Under the pieces are notes generated by a model that was not told where the DNA came from, ran no database searches, and saw only the letters and a list, made by a program, of their open reading frames with translations. The translations under genes and the position numbers were made by a program. From Pseudomonas gingeri (GTDB lineage: Bacteria; Pseudomonadota; Gammaproteobacteria; Pseudomonadales; Pseudomonadaceae), in NCBI RefSeq assembly GCF_013385425.1, contig NZ_JACAQA010000011.1, forward strand, positions 1 to 64,000: 64,000 bases of DNA. The letters are read 5' to 3'. Every line of letters starts with the position of its first letter. Position 1 is the stretch's first letter. Shown in pieces: positions 18,110-26,092 of the stretch.

Positions 18110-18985
18110 TCAGGCGCGACGCAACGCGGTGGTCCAGCGTTCCGAGAGGATCACCCCGCCGAGGGTCAGTGCCCCGCCCAGCAGGTGATACCACGCCAAT
18201 TTTTCGTGCAGCACCGCGGCGGCAATCAGCGCGGTGATCAGTGGCAGCAGGTTGAAGAACAGCGTGGTCCGGCTCGGCCCGAGGGTGGCCACCGAGCGCA
18301 TCCACGCCAGCGGCGCCAGCATCGACGCCAGCAGGCAGGCATACAGCACCAGCCCGGCGTTGTGCAGGTTCGGCCCGACCTTCGGCGACAGCCAGAACAG
18401 CGGGAACAGCACCACCACCGCCACCAGCACCTGCAGGTACAGCAACACCAGAGGTGGCAGGCGCAGTTGCCATTTTTTCAGCAGGGTGCTGTAGACCGCA
18501 TAGGCCAGGGTGGCGATCAGCATCATTGCGTCACCCAGATTCACACCGTGGCTCAGCAGCGCCGTCAGGCTGCCGGTCGACACCACCACCAGCACCCCGG
18601 CAAACGACAGCACCGCTCCGGCCAAGGCTCCGGCGGTCAGGCGCTGGCCGAGGCTGAGGATCGCCAGGGTCAAGGACATCAAGGGCATCAACGACAGGAT
18701 GATGCCCATGTTGGTGGCCGAGGTCAGGGTCGCGGCGAAGTACGCCAGGCTCTGGTAGACCGCCATGCCGAGTACTCCTAGCACGAAGATCCGGCCCAGG
18801 TTCGGGCGGATCTGGCTCCAGTGGGCCTGCACCTGGCGAAACATGAACGGAGTGAACAGCAGGCCCGCCAGCAACCAGCGGTAGAAGCCGATCTCCGCCG
18901 GGAAGATTGCGCCGACCGCCATCTTGTTGACCACGGTGTTGCCGGCCCAGATAAAGATTGCCAGCAGGGGAAACGCGTATTGCAT
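18110..18985 (-). CDS. EamA/DMT-family inner-membrane exporter
   Basis: This 291-residue protein has about ten hydrophobic helices in two EamA repeats (FPLLAIFIWAGNTVVNK at the start; a second repeat from GVNLGDAMMLIATLAYAVYS). The drug/metabolite transporter family usually exports amino acids, metabolites or drugs. The start at 18985 (MQYAFPLL) gives a normal first helix; the frame extends 36 codons further but that part is polar and runs toward the divergent regulator. An AraC regulator is encoded divergently 100 bases away and is the likely controller. Substrate is unknown. Confidence 0.85.
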   Translation of the reverse strand: MQYAFPLLAIFIWAGNTVVNKMAVGAIFPAEIGFYRWLLAGLLFTPFMFRQVQAHWSQIRPNLGRIFVLGVLGMAVYQSLAYFAATLTSATNMGIILSLMPLMSLTLAILSLGQRLTAGALAGAVLSFAGVLVVVSTGSLTALLSHGVNLGDAMMLIATLAYAVYSTLLKKWQLRLPPLVLLYLQVLVAVVVLFPLFWLSPKVGPNLHNAGLVLYACLLASMLAPLAWMRSVATLGPSRTTLFFNLLPLITALIAAAVLHEKLAWYHLLGGALTLGGVILSERWTTALRRA

Positions 18986-19085
18986 AAGGGTTACAACCAG
19001 AATCGTCAATGAGGAGGGATTATCCTCGTGTCTGGATGAAAGCCTATACTTCGATCCGGTCAATTTGCGTTGGAATCCGGACAGC

Positions 19086-19871
19086 ATGGGCAAGCACTAC
19101 ATCGACATCCCCGATTTTCCCTCTTTGCCGGCCTCGGTGTACTTCCGCTATGCCGAATTCGGCCCCGATCGCCATGCGGCAGCCCATTGTCATCCCTGGG
19201 GTTCGCTCGACTATGTGTCCCACGGCGTCATCCACTACGAAGTGGCCGGCCGGCGCTTCATGTCGCCGTCGCGCTATGCCTTGTGGATACCGCCGAACAC
19301 CGTGCACAGCTCCCATAACGCCCAGGCGATTGTCTACCGTTCGGTGTACCTGGCCGAGGAGCATTGCCGCGATCTGCCCGCCGAGGCGAGCACCCTGGCC
19401 ATCAGCGATATTCTCAAGTCGATCCTCAATGACTTCGCCCGGCGCGATGTGAAAATCCCCGACACCCCGGCGGATGTGCGCCTGGCGCAGGTGTTGGTGG
19501 ACCAGTTGCACCAGGCCAGGGTGCAGCACTGTTACCTGCCGTATTCCGATGACCCGGCCTTGCTCAAGGTGCTGGAGGGCTTGCAGCAGGACCCGGCGGA
19601 CAACCGCCCGCTTGTGCAGTGGGCCGAGCAGTTGCACGTCAGTGAGCGAACCCTGGCCCGCCTGTTTGTCCGCGAGTTGGGGATCGGCTTTGGTGAATGG
19701 CGCCAGCGCCTGCGCTTTATCGGCGCGCTGCAGGCCTTGGAAACCAGTCGCGGCGTGCAGGAGATCGCCTTCGACCTGGGTTACAGCACGGCCTCGGCGT
19801 TTATCGCCATGTTTCAGCGCCAGGCCGGTTGTTCACCGGAGCAATACCGGCGTCAGGCGCGCATGGCCTAG
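19086..19871 (+). CDS. AraC-family transcriptional regulator with cupin sensor
   Basis: This 261-residue protein has an N-terminal cupin-like sensor (HCHPWGSLDYVSHGVIHYEV, then YALWIPPNTVHSSHN) and a C-terminal AraC DNA-binding domain with two helix-turn-helix units (LVQWAEQLHVSERTLARLF and VQEIAFDLGYSTASAFIAMF). The ATG at 19086 was preferred because the upstream in-frame extension overlaps the divergent EamA gene and does not resemble the family. The divergent arrangement, 100 bases apart, suggests it controls the exporter in response to a small ligand. The ligand is unknown. Confidence 0.86.
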   Translation: MGKHYIDIPDFPSLPASVYFRYAEFGPDRHAAAHCHPWGSLDYVSHGVIHYEVAGRRFMSPSRYALWIPPNTVHSSHNAQAIVYRSVYLAEEHCRDLPAEASTLAISDILKSILNDFARRDVKIPDTPADVRLAQVLVDQLHQARVQHCYLPYSDDPALLKVLEGLQQDPADNRPLVQWAEQLHVSERTLARLFVRELGIGFGEWRQRLRFIGALQALETSRGVQEIAFDLGYSTASAFIAMFQRQAGCSPEQYRRQARMA

Positions 19872-19955
19872 CCTGGCCTCGCTGGATGTGTAACAGCGTT
19901 TGTCTACACTGAAAGCATGCCGTGCCCTTCGGTACGGTAACAAGGAGAACACTCC

Positions 19956-20321
19956 ATGAAGATGCTCCGTATCCCATTGTTGTTGATCGGCTTGTTACTT
20001 TGCTCGCAGGGGTTTGCGGCGACGGCTCAGCAAAGCAAGATGAGCACTTGCAACGCGGACGCCAAGACCCAGAATCTTGCGGGTGACGCGCGCAAGGCCT
20101 TTATGAGTAATTGCCTGAAAGCCGCGCCTGCCGCCACTCCCGCGGTCACCCCTGCCGCCACACCGGCCATGCCCGCGAGTAAGGCGGCGACCACGGCGGC
20201 ACCGGCCAAGGTGCTGACCCCACAGCAGCAGAAAATGAAGGACTGCAACGCCAACCGGCCCCAGGGGCTCAAGGGCGATGCGTACAAGACCTACATCAGC
20301 AATTGCCTGAAGAAGAAGTAG
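19956..20321 (+). CDS. psiF: PsiF-family small secreted protein with two repeats
   Basis: This 121-residue protein has a signal peptide (to about GFAA, residue 22). Two copies of the PsiF repeat follow: QQSKMSTCNADAKTQNLAGD (with KAFMSNCLK) at about 25-56 and QQQKMKDCNANRPQGLKGDA (with YKTYISNCLK) at about 89-120. Each has two cysteines. The linker between them is rich in Ala, Pro and Thr. E. coli psiF is phosphate-starvation induced and its function is unknown. No PHO box was seen in the 84 bases upstream. The start is supported by AAGGAG at 19943. Confidence 0.87.
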   Translation: MKMLRIPLLLIGLLLCSQGFAATAQQSKMSTCNADAKTQNLAGDARKAFMSNCLKAAPAATPAVTPAATPAMPASKAATTAAPAKVLTPQQQKMKDCNANRPQGLKGDAYKTYISNCLKKK

Positions 20322-20338
20322 TTTTGACGCTCTACCGG

Positions 20339-20373
20339 AGCAGGGCTTGCTCGTGATCCGGGCAAGCCCTGCT
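20339..20373 (+). terminator. REP-like hairpin after psiF
   Basis: AGCAGGGCTTGC (20339-20350) pairs perfectly with GCAAGCCCTGCT (20362-20373) around an 11-base loop. The arms share the GGGCTTGC/GCAAGCCC core of the REP family but lack the GTAGGAGC ends. Placed 18 bases after psiF, it probably ends or stabilises that transcript, although no clear T run follows. The rest of 20374-20522 is leader of the next gene. Confidence 0.55.
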
Positions 20374-20522
20374 GCCGCGAAATTTCATGATGCTGCGTCG
20401 CCTGCCTGTCACAACTCTTCATTAAGATGCCAGGCCACCGTCCTTCTGGCGCCTGCCGCTGGTCCTCCCAAGAGAAGGCTGGCAGACTGCCTGTCTTTTA
20501 GCGCCGTTCTTTTTGAGGCTGT

Positions 20523-21533
20523 ATGTCAGCGTTTTCCCAGCGTTACGTAGTCCTGGCCAGTTTGATCCTTGTTTTCGGTGGGTTGTTGCTGGCATTGCCG
20601 TTGCGGCTGTTGCCCAGTCTGTTGGCCGGTTTGTTGGTCTTCGAGCTGGTCAATATGCTCACGCCCAAGCTTGAGCACCTGATTGCCGGACGGCGTGCGC
20701 GCTGGCTGGCGGTGGCGTTGCTGGGCACCTTGATCGTCAGTGTGCTGAGCCTGATCTTTGCCGGGGCCATCAGTTTTCTGCTGCACGAAGCGGAAAACCC
20801 CGGCGCATCCCTCGGCAAATTCATGGTGGTGGTGGACAAGGCGCGCGGGCAGTTGCCGCCGTTTATCGACGCCTACCTGCCGGCCAGTGCGGCGGAGTTC
20901 CAGGTCGCTATCGGCGAGTGGCTGACCAAGCACCTGAGCGAGTTGCAGCTGGTGGGCAAGGACGCGGCGCATATGTTCGTGACCCTGCTGATCGGCATGG
21001 TGCTGGGAGCGATCGTGGCCTTGCAGCATGCCTCCGACATCACCCTGCGCAAGCCCCTGGCGGCGGCGCTGTTCGACCGCCTGCGGCTGCTGGTGCAGGC
21101 GTTCCGCAATATCGTCTTCGCGCAGATCAAGATCTCGGCGCTGAACACCGCGTTCACCGCGATCTTCCTGGCGGTGATCCTGCCGCTGTGCGGGATCAAG
21201 CTGCCGCTGACCAAGACCCTGATCGTGCTGACCTTCCTGCTCGGGCTGTTGCCGGTGATCGGCAACCTGATGTCCAACACCCTGATCACCATCGTCGGCC
21301 TGTCGCTGTCGATCTGGGTCGCGGCGGCGGCGTTGGGTTACCTGATGTTTATCCACAAGCTGGAATACTTCCTCAACGCGCGGATCGTCGGCGGGCAGAT
21401 CAGTGCCAAGTCCTGGGAGTTGCTCATGGCGATGCTGGTGTTCGAGGCCGCATTCGGCCTGCCGGGCGTGGTGGCGGGGCCGATCTATTATGCGTACATC
21501 AAGAGCGAGCTGAAGCTGGCGGAGCTGGTCTGA
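20523..21533 (+). CDS. AI-2E/PerM-family membrane transporter
   Basis: This 336-residue inner-membrane protein has about seven to eight hydrophobic segments and the AI-2E-transporter layout. An N-terminal pair of helices is followed by an amphipathic periplasmic stretch (about 95-140), then later helices with the conserved LTFLLGLLPVIGNLMSNT segment and FLNARIVGGQISAKSWELL. Members have been linked to autoinducer-2 export, sodium/proton exchange and permeation; the assignment is by fold only. It ends convergent to the Hsp70-like gene, with a GC-rich hairpin (GGCGCC arms) at 21570-21588 between them. Confidence 0.85.
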   Translation: MSAFSQRYVVLASLILVFGGLLLALPLRLLPSLLAGLLVFELVNMLTPKLEHLIAGRRARWLAVALLGTLIVSVLSLIFAGAISFLLHEAENPGASLGKFMVVVDKARGQLPPFIDAYLPASAAEFQVAIGEWLTKHLSELQLVGKDAAHMFVTLLIGMVLGAIVALQHASDITLRKPLAAALFDRLRLLVQAFRNIVFAQIKISALNTAFTAIFLAVILPLCGIKLPLTKTLIVLTFLLGLLPVIGNLMSNTLITIVGLSLSIWVAAAALGYLMFIHKLEYFLNARIVGGQISAKSWELLMAMLVFEAAFGLPGVVAGPIYYAYIKSELKLAELV

Positions 21534-21569
21534 CGCGACTGGCGTCATCCCGTCAGGCTTGCCGGCGAT

Positions 21570-21588
21570 GGCGCCGTGGACGGGCGCC
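21570..21588. terminator. Weak hairpin between convergent genes
   Basis: GGCGCC at 21570-21575 and 21583-21588 can pair around a 7-base loop in the 88-base gap between the convergent AI-2E-like and Hsp70-like genes. No T run is present on either strand. A single half of a REP element (GGCTTGCCGGCGATGG) lies just before it. Confidence 0.3.
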
Positions 21589-21621
21589 GAAGGACCGCGT
21601 TGCACCACAGTCCTCGCTGTT

Positions 21622-22887
21622 TCAGCCGTAGCGCTTCTTCGCTTCGATCGCCAGACCGCTACCAATGCTGCCGAAGATATTGCCTTCCACATGGCGGGCA
21701 TTGGGCAGCATCGCCGAGACGCTCTGGCGCAGTGCCGGAATGGCGCTGGAGCCGCCGGTGAAGAACACCGTGTCGACCTGCGCGACACCCACCCCGGCAT
21801 CGCCGAGCAACTGGGTGACGCTGGTGCGGATGCGCTCCAGCAGGTTGTCGATGGCCGACTCGAACAGGGCCCGGCTCAACTCCACGCTCAAGCCCGGCTC
21901 GATGCGATCCAGCGGCACATGGCGCAGTGGGGCATGGGTCAGCTCGATCTTGGTTTCTTCGATTTCCATCGCCAGCCAGTGGCCGGCACGCTGTTCGATC
22001 AGCTTGAACAGGCGATCGATGCCGCCGGTGTCCTCGATGTCGTAGCGCATGCTGCCCAGGGCCAGCTGGGTTTTCTGCGAGTACACCGAGTTGATGGTGT
22101 GCCAGGTCGCCAGGTTCATGTGATGGCTGGTGGGCATATAGGCGCCGCTTTTCATCCGGCTACCGTAGCCGAACAGCGGCATCACGCCTTGCAAACTCAG
22201 CTGCTTGTCGAAGTCGGTCCCGCCGATGTGCACGCCGCCGGTGGCGAGGATATCGTCGTGACGGTTGTCCAGGCCCCGGCGCTCCGGCGACAGGCGCACC
22301 AGGGAGAAGTCCGAGGTACCGCCGCCGATGTCGACGATCAGCACCAGCTCCTCACGGTCCAGGGTCGACTCGTAGTCGAAGGCGGCGGCGATCGGTTCGT
22401 ACTGGAAGGACACTTCCTTGAAACCGAGCTTCTTCGCTACTTCCGCCAGGGTGTCTTCGGCTTCCTGGTCGGCGGCCGGGTCTTCGTCGACGAAGAACAC
22501 CGGGCGGCCCAGCACCACCTGCTCGAACTCACGTCCGGCGGTGGTTTCAGCGCGTTGCTTCAACTGGCCGATAAACAGCCCCAGCAGGTCCTTGAACGGC
22601 ATCGCCGTGCCGAGCACGCTGGTGTCGTGCTTGATCAGCTTGGAGCCCAGCAGGCTCTTGAGCGAGCGCATCAGCCGGCCTTCGTAGCCTTCCAGGTACT
22701 CGTGCAGGGCCAGCCGGCCATAGACCGGACGGCGCTCCTCGAAATTGAAGAAGAGCACCGACGGCAGGGTGATCTTGTCGTCTTCCAGCGCGATCAGCGT
22801 TTCCAGGCCGGGGCGTATCCAGCCGACGGTGGAGTTGGAGGTGCCGAAGTCGATACCGCAGGCACGGGCTGGAGAGGCGTTGTTCAT
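21622..22887 (-). CDS. yegD: Hsp70-family chaperone-like protein, YegD type
   Basis: This 421-residue protein has the Hsp70/actin ATPase fold: phosphate-1 motif GIDFGTSNSTVG at the N-terminus, phosphate-2 motif IVDIGGGTSDFSL near 210, and adenosine motif FFTGGSSAIPAL near 380. It ends just after the ATPase domain and so lacks the substrate-binding and lid domains of DnaK, as in E. coli YegD. Its exact role is unknown. It is divergent from cbpA-cbpM with 309 bases between, so a J-protein and an Hsp70-like ATPase sit side by side. Confidence 0.88.
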   Translation of the reverse strand: MNNASPARACGIDFGTSNSTVGWIRPGLETLIALEDDKITLPSVLFFNFEERRPVYGRLALHEYLEGYEGRLMRSLKSLLGSKLIKHDTSVLGTAMPFKDLLGLFIGQLKQRAETTAGREFEQVVLGRPVFFVDEDPAADQEAEDTLAEVAKKLGFKEVSFQYEPIAAAFDYESTLDREELVLIVDIGGGTSDFSLVRLSPERRGLDNRHDDILATGGVHIGGTDFDKQLSLQGVMPLFGYGSRMKSGAYMPTSHHMNLATWHTINSVYSQKTQLALGSMRYDIEDTGGIDRLFKLIEQRAGHWLAMEIEETKIELTHAPLRHVPLDRIEPGLSVELSRALFESAIDNLLERIRTSVTQLLGDAGVGVAQVDTVFFTGGSSAIPALRQSVSAMLPNARHVEGNIFGSIGSGLAIEAKKRYG

Positions 22888-22957
22888 GGTGTTCGGGTTC
22901 CGGTTGCAAAACGGCCGCGCAGTGTATGCCAGTCGCGCACGGATTCGAAGGCCGGCG

Positions 22958-22987
22958 ATCCGTTAAATAGCGCTTCTTGTAACGGAT
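22958..22987. promoter_or_regulatory. Inverted repeat in the divergent chaperone promoter region
   Basis: ATCCGTTA (22958-22965) and TAACGGAT (22980-22987) are perfectly complementary with 14 bases between, about two helical turns centre to centre. The repeat sits between the yegD-like gene and cbpA, directly before the heat-shock promoter. It could be an operator for either gene. The binding protein is unknown. The rest of 22888-23196 is promoter and leader sequence, with no gene seen. Confidence 0.45.
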
Positions 22988-22991
22988 TGGA

Positions 22992-23019
22992 CTTGAAAGG
23001 TGGGCAATCGTCCCCAAAC
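22992..23019 (+). promoter_or_regulatory. Sigma-32 type heat-shock promoter for cbpA
   Basis: CTTGAAA (22992-22998), 13 bases, then CCCCAAAC (23012-23019) closely matches the RpoH consensus CTTGAAA-N13-15-CCCCATNT. Transcription would start near 23027 and give a leader of about 170 bases before cbpA. The position and spacing are seen in the sequence; its use by RpoH is inferred. Confidence 0.7.
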
Positions 23020-23196
23020 TTGCACTCATTGGTTCTGCCTGTTGCCATCGATGACAAGAAATTCCGGCAACGGCCGATAAACTTCTGCAGCGCCCCTGAG
23101 TCACAGCCTTGAGATCGGTCAATCTTTGTCGCGCCGATGCGCGCATGCTGTGTCTTGCCGAGCGGCGCGATATCGATAACGGATGGTGATCCTTAG

Positions 23197-24147
23197 ATGG
23201 ACTTCAAAGACTATTACAAGATCCTGGGTGTGGAGCCGACGGCGGACGACAAGACCATCAAGGCCGCGTACCGCAAGCTGGCGCGCAAGTATCACCCGGA
23301 TGTCAGCAAGGAAAAGGACGCCGAAGCGAAGTTCAAGGACGCGTCGGAAGCCTATGAAGCGCTGAAAAGCGCCGACAAGCGCGCCGAATACGACGACTTG
23401 CGCAAATACGGCCAGCACGGCCAGCCGTTTCAGGGCCCGCCGGGTTGGCAGGGCCGTGGCGGTTTCGGTGGTGGCGGCGCGGACACAGGCGACTTCTCGG
23501 ACTTCTTCAGTTCGATCTTCGGCTCGCGCGGCAATGGTTTTGGCGGTGGACAACCAGGCCGCAGCGCCGGCCGGCGAGGGCAGGACGTGGAACTGGAACT
23601 ACCGATCTTCCTGGAGGAAAGCCTCTCGAACGAGTCGAAGAAGGTCAGCTTCCAGATTCCGCAGCACAATGCCGCCGGGCAGCATGTCAGCAACACCAGC
23701 AAAAGCCTGAACGTGAAGATTCCGGCCGGTGTCACCGACGGCGAGCGTATCCGCCTCAAGGGCCAGGGCGCGCCGGGTGTCGGCGGTGGGGCAAATGGCG
23801 ACCTGTACCTGACGATTCGTTTTGCACCTCACCCCAAATTCGATGTCGAAGGAGAGAACCTGATCATCACCCTGCCGCTGGCGCCCTGGGAATTGGCGCT
23901 GGGGGCGGAGATCGCGGTGCCGACCCTGACCGGCAAGATCAACCTCAAGGTCCCGGCGGGCAGCCAGAACGGCCAGCGCATGCGGGCCAAGGGCCACGGC
24001 CTGCTGAACAAGGCCGGGCAGCGCGGTTATCTGTTCGTGCAGCTCAAGGCGGTGATGCCACGGCAGAACGACGATGCCGTCAAGGCGTTGTGGCAGGAAC
24101 TGGCGAAAAAGGCCGCCTTCGACCCGAGAGAGCAATGGAGTAGCTAA
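23197..24147 (+). CDS. cbpA: CbpA, DnaJ-class co-chaperone
   Basis: This 316-residue protein has an N-terminal J domain (YYKILGVEPTADD with the essential HPD in KYHPDV, residues about 5-70), a Gly/Phe-rich linker (GFGGGGADTGDF, about 85-125) and two C-terminal beta domains (from DVELELPIFLEESL). There is no zinc-finger region, which marks it as CbpA rather than DnaJ. In the family it stimulates DnaK and binds nucleoid DNA. Two bases separate it from cbpM, its modulator. A heat-shock-like promoter lies upstream at 22992. Confidence 0.93.
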   Translation: MDFKDYYKILGVEPTADDKTIKAAYRKLARKYHPDVSKEKDAEAKFKDASEAYEALKSADKRAEYDDLRKYGQHGQPFQGPPGWQGRGGFGGGGADTGDFSDFFSSIFGSRGNGFGGGQPGRSAGRRGQDVELELPIFLEESLSNESKKVSFQIPQHNAAGQHVSNTSKSLNVKIPAGVTDGERIRLKGQGAPGVGGGANGDLYLTIRFAPHPKFDVEGENLIITLPLAPWELALGAEIAVPTLTGKINLKVPAGSQNGQRMRAKGHGLLNKAGQRGYLFVQLKAVMPRQNDDAVKALWQELAKKAAFDPREQWSS

Positions 24148-24149
24148 TC

Positions 24150-24455
24150 ATGAGCAGCCCCTTGAACGTTCAACTGGATATGCAGGCTTTTTGTGAGGTG
24201 ACCCAATTGCCGGTTGCCTACGTGATCGAAATCGTCGAACACGGCATTCTTGAACCTCAGGGGCGCTCGCCCGAGGCCTGGCGTTTTGGCGATGAAGCGC
24301 CGGGTATTGCCCGCCGCGCGGTGAAGCTGCATCGGGATCTTGAGCTGGAGTGGGAAGGCGTCGCCCTGGCGCTGGACCTGCTGGCGGAAGTGCAGCTGCT
24401 GCGGGCGGAGAACCAGATGCTGCGCCAGCGCCTGGGGCGCTTTGTGCACGAGTGA
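24150..24455 (+). CDS. cbpM: CbpM, modulator of CbpA
   Basis: This 101-residue protein matches CbpM, a MerR-like helical protein that binds the J domain of CbpA and blocks its work with DnaK. The motif FCEVTQLPVAYVIEIVEHGILEP near the N-terminus is characteristic in form, and a leucine-rich helix (VALALDLLAEVQLLRAENQM) follows. It starts two bases after cbpA, so the two are made together. It ends convergent to the histidine kinase gene, only 15 bases away. Confidence 0.9.
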   Translation: MSSPLNVQLDMQAFCEVTQLPVAYVIEIVEHGILEPQGRSPEAWRFGDEAPGIARRAVKLHRDLELEWEGVALALDLLAEVQLLRAENQMLRQRLGRFVHE

Positions 24456-24470
24456 ATACAGGCCTGGGCC

Positions 24471-25610
24471 CTAGGCCCGAGAGATTCTGGGCAGGACCAC
24501 GGTAAAACGTGTGCCGTCTTCGGCGCTGGAGCTGACCTCTATCGTACCCTGATGGGCCGTCACCACTTCCTTGGCGATATACAGCCCCAACCCCAGGCTG
24601 GTGGCGGTACCCGGCTGGCCGATCTCTTCATCAGCGCCGCGCACCAACGGATCGAAGATCGTCGCCAGGGCTTCCTGGGGGATCGGCGTGCCGAAGTTGT
24701 GCATGGTCAGGCGAACCCTGTCCGTGCCGCCGTCCAGGCTCAGGGTCAGTGGCCGATGGTTGGCACCGTGCTGCAAGGCATTGCCGATCAGGTTTTGCAG
24801 CAGTTGCTCGATGCGCCCGCGATCCCAGACCCCATGGACATCACCTTCCACCTTCAGCAACGGCAGGCAATCCGGCTGCCCGGCCCAGGCTTCATTGATG
24901 GCGGCTTTCGCCGCACTGCTCAGGTCCATCGGTGCCGGGTCGATGGGCAGGCTGCTGCCCAGGCGGCTGCGGACAAACTCCAGCAAGTCGCTGATCATGC
25001 TGCTCATATGACGGGTGCCACTTTTGATATTGGCGACATAGACCAGGCCGTCGGTATCGAGGCGGGTCTTGCGCACCAGCATTTCGGTGGACATGGTCAC
25101 GGCCTGCAAGGGCGCTCGCAGGTCATGGCCGAGGATGGCGAGGAAAATATCCCGTGAACGGTTGACCTGCTCGGCGTAGGCGGCGGTGGATTCGGTCAGG
25201 GCTTCGTCGATGGCTTCGTTGAAGCGAATCATCTCCTGGAAATGTGTCAGCTCCGGCGACACCAGGCTATTGACCCAGCGGCGAATCACGCAGGCGCGCA
25301 GGTGACGGAACTCCGAGGTCATCTGCATCAGGTCGAAACCAGCGGTGTGGCGCAGTTCGCCGTGGCTGGCCGCCGCGATGTCCAGGCCGGGGCTGCTGTC
25401 CAGGCTGTCGCCCTTGGACTTAGCGGTCTGTTGGCTGGTGCTCTGGCTGGTTTCCATATCCCGGGCGGCGGCCAGCAGGATCGATTTGGCGTGGTCACGC
25501 AAGGCGACCCGGCCCATGGTGTCCGCCGCCGGGGTCAGGGTCTTGGCGAACTGTTCCCACTCATCGACGATGCTGTCGACCTGCTGCACGATAAAGGTTG
25601 ATAGGTGCAT
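24471..25610 (-). CDS. Orphan sensor histidine kinase with RsbRD-like N-terminus
   Basis: This 379-residue soluble kinase has no membrane helix. Residues about 1-150 are an all-helical region (IVQQVDSIVDEWEQF onward) resembling the RsbRD N-terminal sensor. The phosphorylation box is ILGHDLRAP with His162; the ATPase has an N-box (LLQNLIGNALQHG) and a G-box (TSLGLGLYIAKEVV), so catalysis looks intact. The start at 25610 (MHLSTF) has GAGG upstream; an in-frame start 36 codons earlier adds unrelated sequence. No response regulator is adjacent. It diverges from the small gene at 25809. Confidence 0.84.
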   Translation of the reverse strand: MHLSTFIVQQVDSIVDEWEQFAKTLTPAADTMGRVALRDHAKSILLAAARDMETSQSTSQQTAKSKGDSLDSSPGLDIAAASHGELRHTAGFDLMQMTSEFRHLRACVIRRWVNSLVSPELTHFQEMIRFNEAIDEALTESTAAYAEQVNRSRDIFLAILGHDLRAPLQAVTMSTEMLVRKTRLDTDGLVYVANIKSGTRHMSSMISDLLEFVRSRLGSSLPIDPAPMDLSSAAKAAINEAWAGQPDCLPLLKVEGDVHGVWDRGRIEQLLQNLIGNALQHGANHRPLTLSLDGGTDRVRLTMHNFGTPIPQEALATIFDPLVRGADEEIGQPGTATSLGLGLYIAKEVVTAHQGTIEVSSSAEDGTRFTVVLPRISRA

Positions 25611-25711
25611 GCTTGTTGCCTCGAAGGGAGGATCGCTCTTTATGAGGGCTAGCTTAGCGCTTTTCAGTCCCTTTTGAGGGGTGGGTTTCAGGTGGCCTGA
25701 CTCATCTATAC

Positions 25712-25727
25712 CTGTCATTTCTGACAG
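25712..25727. promoter_or_regulatory. Palindrome between divergent kinase and small-protein genes
   Basis: CTGTCA-TTTC-TGACAG is a perfect 6-4-6 inverted repeat in the 198-base gap between the kinase gene and the gene at 25809. It could be an operator for one or both. No matching regulator is encoded nearby. Confidence 0.4.
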
Positions 25728-25808
25728 TAGACGCTACCTCCCGGCAGGCTTAGTGTGAATTCGTGTTGTATTCACTCAAAGCAGTACCTCTTCAAAGGAG
25801 CGACTGTC

Positions 25809-26063
25809 ATGAACAAAGCAGATCTGTTGAGCAACACCGAAAGCCAGATCAACCAGGCGGCACTGAGCATTGCCGACGGGAAAAAGGATATGGCCAACGA
25901 CAATGCCGTCGGCAAATTATTGTTCCTGTGTGCCTTGCATCGTGTGCTGGACGGCAAGCCCCATCCGGGTGACCTCGGGATGATGGATGGGATCAATGAC
26001 TGCCTGCAGCAGTTGGGGCTGGTCGATACGTCGAAAACCTTCTTTGCCGCCATCCAACCCTGA
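25809..26063 (+). CDS. Small protein of unknown function
   Basis: This 84-residue acidic, soluble, mostly helical protein (MNKADLLSNTESQINQ..., ending KTFFAAIQP) has no signal peptide or membrane segment. AAGGAG at 25795-25800, eight bases before the ATG at 25809, strongly supports this start; an upstream in-frame ATG at 25755 lacks a ribosome binding site. I do not recognise the family. It diverges from the orphan kinase and converges on ureC, with a hairpin at 26065-26087 after it. It may be stress-related, but nothing in the sequence proves this. Confidence 0.75.
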   Translation: MNKADLLSNTESQINQAALSIADGKKDMANDNAVGKLLFLCALHRVLDGKPHPGDLGMMDGINDCLQQLGLVDTSKTFFAAIQP

Positions 26064-26064
26064 C

Positions 26065-26087
26065 GGCCAAGCCATCCATGGCTGGCC
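26065..26087. terminator. Hairpin between convergent small gene and ureC
   Basis: GGCCAAGCCAT and ATGGCTGGCC pair with one bulged base in the 29-base gap between the two convergent genes. It can fold on both transcripts and may end both. There is no long T run. Confidence 0.45.
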
Positions 26088-26092
26088 TGGGC

